A stretch of DNA of 42,250 nt, from positions 1-42,250 of the forward strand of contig NW_026516441.1 of NCBI RefSeq assembly GCF_025602895.1. Reading direction: 5' to 3'. Source of the DNA: Polychytrium aggregatum (Eukaryota; Chytridiomycota; Chytridiomycetes; Polychytriales). Shown piece by piece: positions 35,900 through 42,250 of the stretch. Within the stretch, counting starts at the first letter, position 1. Each line of letters starts with the position of its first letter. The translations under genes and the position numbers were made by a program. The notes under the pieces are model-generated. The model was not told the DNA's origin. It saw only the letters and a list, made by a program, of their open reading frames with translations, and made no database searches.

Positions 35900-38075
35900 T
35901 CAGTGTCCTTGGCGGCTTGCCATGGACGCCAGCTTCCGGTCACACTTGACCTGATCCTGGATGATCTTCTTGAGGTACTCGTACGAGTCGTTGACGGCTC
36001 GGAAGCGGGCTGTATGCAGCTCTTTGTCCTCGGTATTCTTGTCTGTGATTCAATCAGAATCGAGTGTCCGAATCAGTTTCATGAGGTCGACCCAGCGCGA
36101 CTGCAGTCGGCACTTGACACACGCTGCGTGTCCTTGGCCCGGGCTGTGGTATACGCTTACACACCTGGATGGCACTTGAGACTGATTTTGCGGTAGCGCG
36201 TCGTGATCAGCTTCAAAGATTCGTCCAGGTTGCTCTGCAGGATATCCACGTTCTCGAGCTCAAGCATTTTCTTGGCCTTGATCAGGGCGCGGAACGTGAG
36301 ATTGAAGTTTTTGAAATGCTTCGAATGCACTGGATGGAGCAGAGTGGATGAGTCCACGTTCACGGCAATGAATCTGCCAAGATAATCAGCCGCCGATCGG
36401 ACGGCTGCATGGAGACTATGCGCACCATTTGGCTCCCTCTCGGCCAGGATCTTGTAGGTATTGACCGTTGCCTCGAGGTACCGTGGCCCCAGGTGAAGGA
36501 GACTCTCGGCCTTGAGCTCCAGCGCTTCGGTGGGAGGTTTGTCCGAGAGCCTCTCGAGAGCCTCGATTGCCTCGACTGCCTGTTCGAACCGGTCCAGGTT
36601 GACCAGGGTGTCGGCTTTGAGCATCAAGAAGGACAGGTCTGCATAGCGGGAAGAGTGGGCTCTGTTAGAACAAAGCGGCGGCATCAGGGCCAGAGGGCCA
36701 GTCGAAGCTACACCGAGCTGCACACATGCTTGTGTCATGAGTACCGCAGCCTGAACATGACCAGACCACTCGCCGGATATTCCTGCAAATGCTGCTGCAT
36801 GTCTCACCAGTGCGGCTCTCGGGATAGATCGAATCGATATGCTCCAGGCACGCGGTTGCTTCTTCAGACAAGCCGAGTTCTGAATTGGCCTTGAACTTCA
36901 GCTTCAGAATCTCGTAAGGCCGCACAAGGAAGCCTTCGCTCTCGATGTCTTCGGGTGTTTTCGGCATCTTGCCGGCTGCTTCGATCAGCTGAAGCGCTTT
37001 GCAGCAGTTATCAATCACCAAGGCAAGCTCTCGCATCTGAAGAAGCACACGGACCACAATGGAAGGCTGTCAGTAGTGGTCCAGCTCAGCGACAAGCCGA
37101 GCTGACATCCGAGTCGAGGGACTCGCAGCAAGATTAGTGACGAGCTGTCAATACGCATCACAGCTCTCAACTTGCGATCGATGGGAGCGGAAAATTCGGC
37201 AGTGACAGCGAACCAAAAACGGTATCGGCAATACAGCAGCGCTGTTTACTTGTAAACGTCAACACTCACCAACATGTGGCTCATCGCCATGTAGTAGTAT
37301 CCACTGCTGATTATGATTGGATCTGTTTCAGCAGCAATAAAGTCGCTAGCCAAGTTACGGATGTCTGTGGCGTACTCTTCAGCGTCGTCAGAGTCATCGA
37401 GCTGTATGGCCTTGTTAACGAGCTCCAAACACCGTCGGATAAAGCGAGCGCCGCTCGTGTCGGCGTTGGTGTTGGTGTCGGCAGAGCTTGTTGTGGAGCC
37501 ATTGCCATCGCTTGAAGTGCCACGATGATGTTCCCGGGACCGTTGGATGTTGGGGCACCGATCAATTATAGAAAATTCTTCATCTTGAGCATCCTTGTCA
37601 TCGGAATGGCCCGGGTCGGTCTGGCTTGGGCCGTCGCTGCTCGCTTGGGCATGCTCCTGTTCTGGTTGGGTTGAAGTGCTGCCTGGTTGAGTCTGAGCTG
37701 GATCTGCTGGTGGATGGCAGTCGTGTTTGCTGGAAGAAGCCTGAGTACCTCCACCTGTTCGATACGTGGCTCGATCGAGAGCCTCCTTGAACAGCTGTTC
37801 GAACTGCCGGCCAAGGGACAGCGGATGCAACCGGGTTGAACGAAATGTAAGTGGCGCAGCCAAGGCCGCTCTGAGGCACACACAAGCCAGCGGCTCACGA
37901 TGGAGGTCTATCAACCAGCATTGCTCAGCTGTGGGTCGGTGTGGCTCCATATCCAAAACTACATGAACTGTCGGGATGCACACACACACATCCTTACCTC
38001 AGACCGCTTGGGCTTAGCACAGGGCGGCTTCTTGGCGGGGATCGAGCAAGAGCTTCCTCGAGACATGGTGGTCAT
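35900..38075 (-). CDS. J-domain co-chaperone with N-terminal helical (TPR-like) region
   Basis: Exons on minus are 38075-37998, 37803-37270, 37036-36808, 36638-36165 and 36042-35900, giving 485 aa. Near the C-terminus, KAKKMLELEN... then RYRKISLKCHPDKN forms a J domain, with the HPD tripeptide intact across the 36164-36043 intron (CAT-CCA-G/AC). J domains stimulate Hsp70 ATPase. Before it lie helical hairpins typical of TPR-like repeats (SFLMLKADTLVNLDRFEQAV, ALELKAESLLHLGPRYLEA, and CLELVNKAIQL). An acidic, Ser/Thr/Gln-rich linker (about residues 50-125) follows a short basic N-terminus. The order TPR then J is as in DNAJC7 and DNAJC3, but no signal peptide or KDEL-type end is seen, so a cytosolic protein is likelier. 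Start could be the Met at 38066, three codons in. Confidence 0.83.
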
Positions 38076-38376
38076 GAGCAGGCCGAAGAACGGGATTTGC
38101 GAGATGCATACCACCTGAAGTACACCAGCAGAGCGAAGAAGCAAGGGGAAGGGCAAAGGACAGGGAAAGTGAGTCAATAGGGGTGGCATTGGCGTCAGAT
38201 ATCCGTTCTCAGCGCATCCTCCGCCGCTCCGAGACAGACCCATTGACACTCAAGCTACGTCCGAAGTCTTTGCGATACAAATGAATGAAAAATGCTCGAT
38301 CGCATTGCTACTGCCACTACAACTGCCTTATCGCCCTCGCTTTCCAAAGTTCCGGTTTGTCTGTCATCAGTACTGC

Positions 38377-40029
38377 TCATCTCACCATCACGACATCGCC
38401 AAAGCGCCAGCCACGCGCACGCTGCTGACGGGTAGCGGGCTCAGTGTTGTTTCCAAAGGCCTGAATAATGATGCCGAGTCAGAAGGATATCACCGATGGC
38501 CAGGCTGCTTGAAAGAGACGCATCACTCACCTGCATCAGCTGCACTTGGGTGTTGGAAAACGTCTGGAGAGCCTTGGTCTGTGTCGGTGATGGATCAGGA
38601 TACATGTTCATGACGCCGTTCCGCGGATGGCCTCCTCGCACAAGCAAGATTCCAAGAAGACGTGTGCTGGAATTCACCTGACTGAGATACTATTGGGATG
38701 GAAACGAGAACCATGTAAGATGGATGGACATATGGAACGACGGATGAGGCGTGAGGTCTTGGAAGGAAGGTGTAGCCAGACCAAAGCGGAAGAAGCAGAC
38801 AGGATCAGGCGATATCGACTCACCAGATCAAGGACCCTGGAGGCCTTGTCAGTGCTGAGCTTGATCTTGGCGTCTTTGAACGAGAGCTCCTAAAACACCA
38901 AACCACAGGCGACCATCGTCAGATTCTTTCTGCCTTCCATTGATTGCCGTCCAACCTCGCCGCATTACCGAGCTTCGGCTCAGACTGCATAGTCGTATCC
39001 CTCTCGGTCTGCTTGATGACAAACTCTCACCTTTCTGAGTTGGTCAACTTCGTTCTGGAGCCGGTTTTGAGAGTGTATGTATGTTTCCACAGTCTGGAGA
39101 AGTGCAGAAGCAACATCGTCGCTGAGTCACCAAAGAAAGAGCCGTGCCTCGGTCGTGTCTCCGAGTCAGTCTGTGACTTGCCTCGACTTTGATCTGGAGG
39201 CCGCTGTGACTCAACCACATCCGCCCTGGGCTGTCGATTCTCCATCTTCCCCCCCCCTCACCAGGCAATCATGCAGATACCCATTCACACGACTCCATCG
39301 CCACCGGGTTGGCACCCGTCACGCCCGGGACTGTGATCCACCATGCTCTTCAAGACATGACAGTACCTCTCGTCCCCACTACTCACCTTTCTGGATACGA
39401 CAATATAGCTGGTATGCACGATGGAGGCGGATCCTTGATCCATTCCAATCGAGGACGACTCATTCTTCAGCACACTCGAGTTGCACTGCAGTCCCAACTA
39501 CAGAGCGGCAATCACCATTAGAGACCATGTTCTGATGTCGGGGATGCACTAACAGACACACGCCACTCACTAGGTCGTTGGGCAAGGCAAACGAGAGCTC
39601 ATTGCGGCCGGACTTGAGTCGAATCGACAGAGTTGACGACGGAAGAAGAAAGAACAACGCCATCGGCAACAGGAGGGTGGAAGAGCCAGGGGTTGTTAGC
39701 GGGCAGTCAGAGATTGACCCAGAAGCAGCAAAGTGCCGCCCCAAGTGCCACCGCAGATGTAGAGCCGACTCCAACCCACAAACATAGGAGCGCCAGCACA
39801 GTTGACTTGGGTCTGTCAACGACTCAAGTAGTCGCATGTGGGACACTCAATCACATCGCGACCCTGGCCTGTTTCCATGCAACATGCCAGACAGCACTTG
39901 CATCACCAGCACCCACGCTCTGTCGGCACTTACATCTCGAAAGATCCACGCGTGCTCGAAAAAGTTGAGGACAAGAACGATGATCAGGGCGATCTCGAGG
40001 AGTCGTGTGCTTCTCCCCGAGGAATCCAT
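38377..40029 (-). CDS. Small predicted type II membrane protein with coiled coil, unrecognised
   Basis: Exons on minus are 40029-39934, 39612-39571, 39497-39387, 39193-39182 (12-nt microexon, uncertain), 39054-39031, 38889-38824, 38677-38531 and 38460-38377, giving 193 aa. Every junction is phase 0. After a polar start (MDSSGRSTRLLE) comes a membrane segment (IALIIVLVLNFFEHAWIF), a Ser/Asn-rich region, then a heptad-like stretch (NEVDQLRKELSFKDAKIKLS) and a conserved-looking GHPRNGVMNMYPDPSP block. The tail is Arg-rich. The acceptor at 39613 is AAG and the microexon would use a GC donor (GAG/GCAAGT), so the middle of the model is the least certain. I do not know the family. The N-terminal anchor followed by a coiled coil suggests a tethering or scaffold role, which is inference. 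Confidence 0.55.
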
Positions 40030-42250
40030 ATCGGCGGTATTCGAGCTCTATCAATAGGTAGATGAGGGCGAGAGCCGATGGGGCAGACAGAAGGCGGCAA
40101 GCTGCTGGCGCTTTTGTAGTCCCCGGCAAGCAGGCAGGCGGCCCCGAAACTCCCGACGGCGACGCAGCTGGCGGCGGCGCCAGTCCCTGAGGGTAGCGAA
40201 AGAGCGAGGAAGGCGGGCTGTTGTGACTCCATCGATAAGGCGGAGTAGGCGGGGTTTGCCGGATCGAGCGGAGCAGATTGGGGTCAGCAGGTGGCGTCAG
40301 AACCCGGCTGGGAGACGGCATGTGGTCGATGTGCTCGCATCATCAGCCTCCCGAGAGATAGCGAAGAATGCGGTGCCGGCCAGTGAGGTAGAACAGCAGC
40401 AATTACGACCATTTTGTCTGGATGAAGTGATTTACAAGTGGACGCCAGAGTGGAAGGCACAGAGGGATCGAGCGCAGGATCAGAGATCGTCAGAAGGGCC
40501 TCCGAATGAAGCATAGTCAGGTCATGCTGGCAGCTCCATTGTGTATATATGGGGAGAAGCAGTGGCAAAGGCAGCTCAAGCGACGGCTTGGGAATGATTC
40601 ATACGCAGAGACCCCTATTGGGTCGGAGCCTGCGGCCTGCAGCCCGCCATGGATTCACACAGCGCCATGCTGATTGTGTCATGGGTTGAGCGGATCTGGG
40701 GTTGTGCGTCATGGACACCGCCGAGTCGACTGGCTGCATTAAAGAGGATACAGTGGCTCTCGTGTATTCATATTATGAATCAGCGATGGCGCCAAAAGCC
40801 AGCGGGCCATCTGAGTTGCTGACATGGTCGTAGGAGGTGCGGTCGACAGAGAATGCTAAGGGCGTGCCGTCGTCGCCTCGGTGCGATTTGTTCGAGTGTC
40901 TGCGTTGACTTATCCCAAAGGTCTTTATTACCACTTCATAGATGCTACACCGCAGTGGTTGACTCAGTGCAGACTTGGTCGGATTAGGCTGTGCAGCGGT
41001 CGATAGCTATGGCGATGGAGCAGCCCTGCCATGCTGGCTGCGGCTTCGGGGATCACCGGAAGCACGAGGGTTTGGATAACAGCGCAGGGAGAGATTGAAG
41101 CGCGCAACCCCTTGCGTCTGATCCGCTGACCAACCAATGCGTATCGGACTGTGAGCTCGTGCTGGTGGAGCTGGCGGAATAGCGCACCATGTCGGTGTGG
41201 CGCAGGAGCGGGACGCTGTTGGCGCCGCTGCAAGCCAGCAAGGGCAGCCGGACGGGGCAACCAGCAAGTGAGACAATGGTCCTCAGTCTTGTTCAGTACA
41301 GGCTAAGCTCAGTGGAGCTGGCGGATGGGCCCTGACAGCATTTTGGCGGTGCAGACAGGCGATGGGAGGCATGTGTCCGCAATGGCTGCGGCAGCCGCAG
41401 CGACCTCCTTGTGGAAATTTGCCGTTGTCCAAACTCATCTTGGAATTGATCTAGTCGCATGAGCTGTTCTCTGCTTCAAGGTTGATAAAGAGCCCCGCAG
41501 GATGCAAGAGTCTCGAGATGACTGCCGCAGTTCTCGCTGGGTATCATCGCTCCGTGCTTAGGCGTGGAGGCGGGATACCCCCGACCCCAGACCAGATGGA
41601 TAGATGTTGATGATCCATGGAGTGGTTCAGCAAGCAGAGACCATCACAAGGACCATGGCTTTGAGGATCTGCATGCTCCTTGGCGTTGTGGTTGTCGTCA
41701 AGGCGGGGGTCAGATATATGCTGTGCAGGGTTGCTTGTTGGATGGGGCCTCGCCGGGTGAGTACAAACAGGGAGAGTGGAAAATACAGCGAGTGAACGGC
41801 AAGGCTCACATCTGCACAACGAGCAGCCAACACGGCACCCAGAGGACGAGTATTGTAATCGTCGGGATGAGTCAGCGTGTGGGCGTGTAGATGAGTGGGT
41901 GAATGGGCGTGTTGATGGCGAATGATGGTCACGAATAACGTTGATTAATAGATATCGGCGGATGTGCGGGTGCGGGTCAATGTGAATCAGCCAAGGAGCG
42001 AGAGCACGGATCTATGGAGATCAGTTGCGCACCATTGTGTGGAGGAGTCGGAAGGTCGATGTGGTGACAAGACTGTTGGTCGTTGTGCTATTAAACCCAT
42101 GGGCCAATATTGATCGGCTGACAATTGTTTGGATGGGCTCGCTAAAAATATGAGCAAAGCCGACAGCGAGCAAAATGCAGATCGAAACAGGAGACGATCA
42201 TGGCATATGGACTTCACGGCGAACAGCCGTCGATGCACCCCGCTGCCCCA
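40030..42250. other. Terminal region without supported genes
   Basis: 2.2 kb upstream of the 38377-40029 gene, holding its promoter. Only short overlapping ORFs occur. One (plus, about 41655-41795) begins with a signal-peptide-like MALRICMLLGVVVVVKAG, but it runs into a stop after about 46 codons with no clear splice partner. No repeat, tRNA or mobile-element motif was recognised. Confidence 0.45.

Noticed and set aside
41604..41795. Short plus-strand ORF with a signal-peptide-like stretch
   Set aside because: Only about 46 codons from the relevant Met, no downstream exon found and no Cys pattern of a known secreted peptide.

Overview
The window looks like nuclear DNA of a zoosporic (chytrid-type) fungus. 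Genes are GC-rich and carry many short spliceosomal introns (about 60-280 nt) with GTRNGY-like donors, CTAAC/CTRAY branch points and YAG acceptors. Two genes encode CRH-type fungal cell-wall enzymes, and SCAPER and UBAP1, best known from animals, are both present. Three decayed fragments resemble the C-terminus of Fanzor (eukaryotic TnpB) nucleases, a group known from chytrids. The species cannot be named from sequence alone.

Layout. (1) 101-1645 (+): 3' part of the SRP receptor alpha subunit, cut by the window edge. (2) 2023-3664 (-): GPI-anchored GH16 CRH-like transglycosylase. (3) 4139-6267 (-): UBAP1-like ESCRT-I subunit with UMA and SOUBA regions. (4) 7697-9829 (+): complete 448-aa beta-tubulin in six exons. 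(5) 10879-18369 (+): complete SCAPER orthologue, modelled in 21 exons that keep frame throughout (1,466 aa). (6) 19063-22114 (+): calpain-type protease with Cys, His and Asn all present. (7) 22330-22740 (+): Fanzor relic 1. (8) 23413-24996 (-): secreted papain-family protease with a Cys-rich C-terminal module. (9) 26972-29270 (-): fungal single-pass membrane protein with PPxY motifs. (10) Fanzor relic 2 (29383-29553), a second GH16 CRH gene (29983-31609) and Fanzor relic 3 (32080-32270), all on minus. (11) 32668-33837 (-): membrane-anchored protoglobin. (12) 35900-38075 (-): J-domain protein with a helical, TPR-like body. (13) 38377-40029 (-): small unrecognised membrane and coiled-coil protein. 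The last 2.2 kb shows no gene I can defend.

The most striking neighbourhood is beta-tubulin followed directly, on the same strand, by SCAPER. In animals SCAPER links TTC5, which reads the MREI/MREC start of nascent tubulins, to CCR4-NOT, so that excess tubulin triggers decay of tubulin mRNA. Here the target and a regulator of that circuit are neighbours, and the tubulin begins MREI. The Fanzor relics are the main mobile-element signal. Two of them are related copies on either side of the second GH16 gene and share sequence past the ORF stop, where a guide-RNA-bearing right end would lie.

Exon models were built by hand from splice signals, reading phase and family conservation. Every model keeps frame, but weak donor sites are flagged in the entries.
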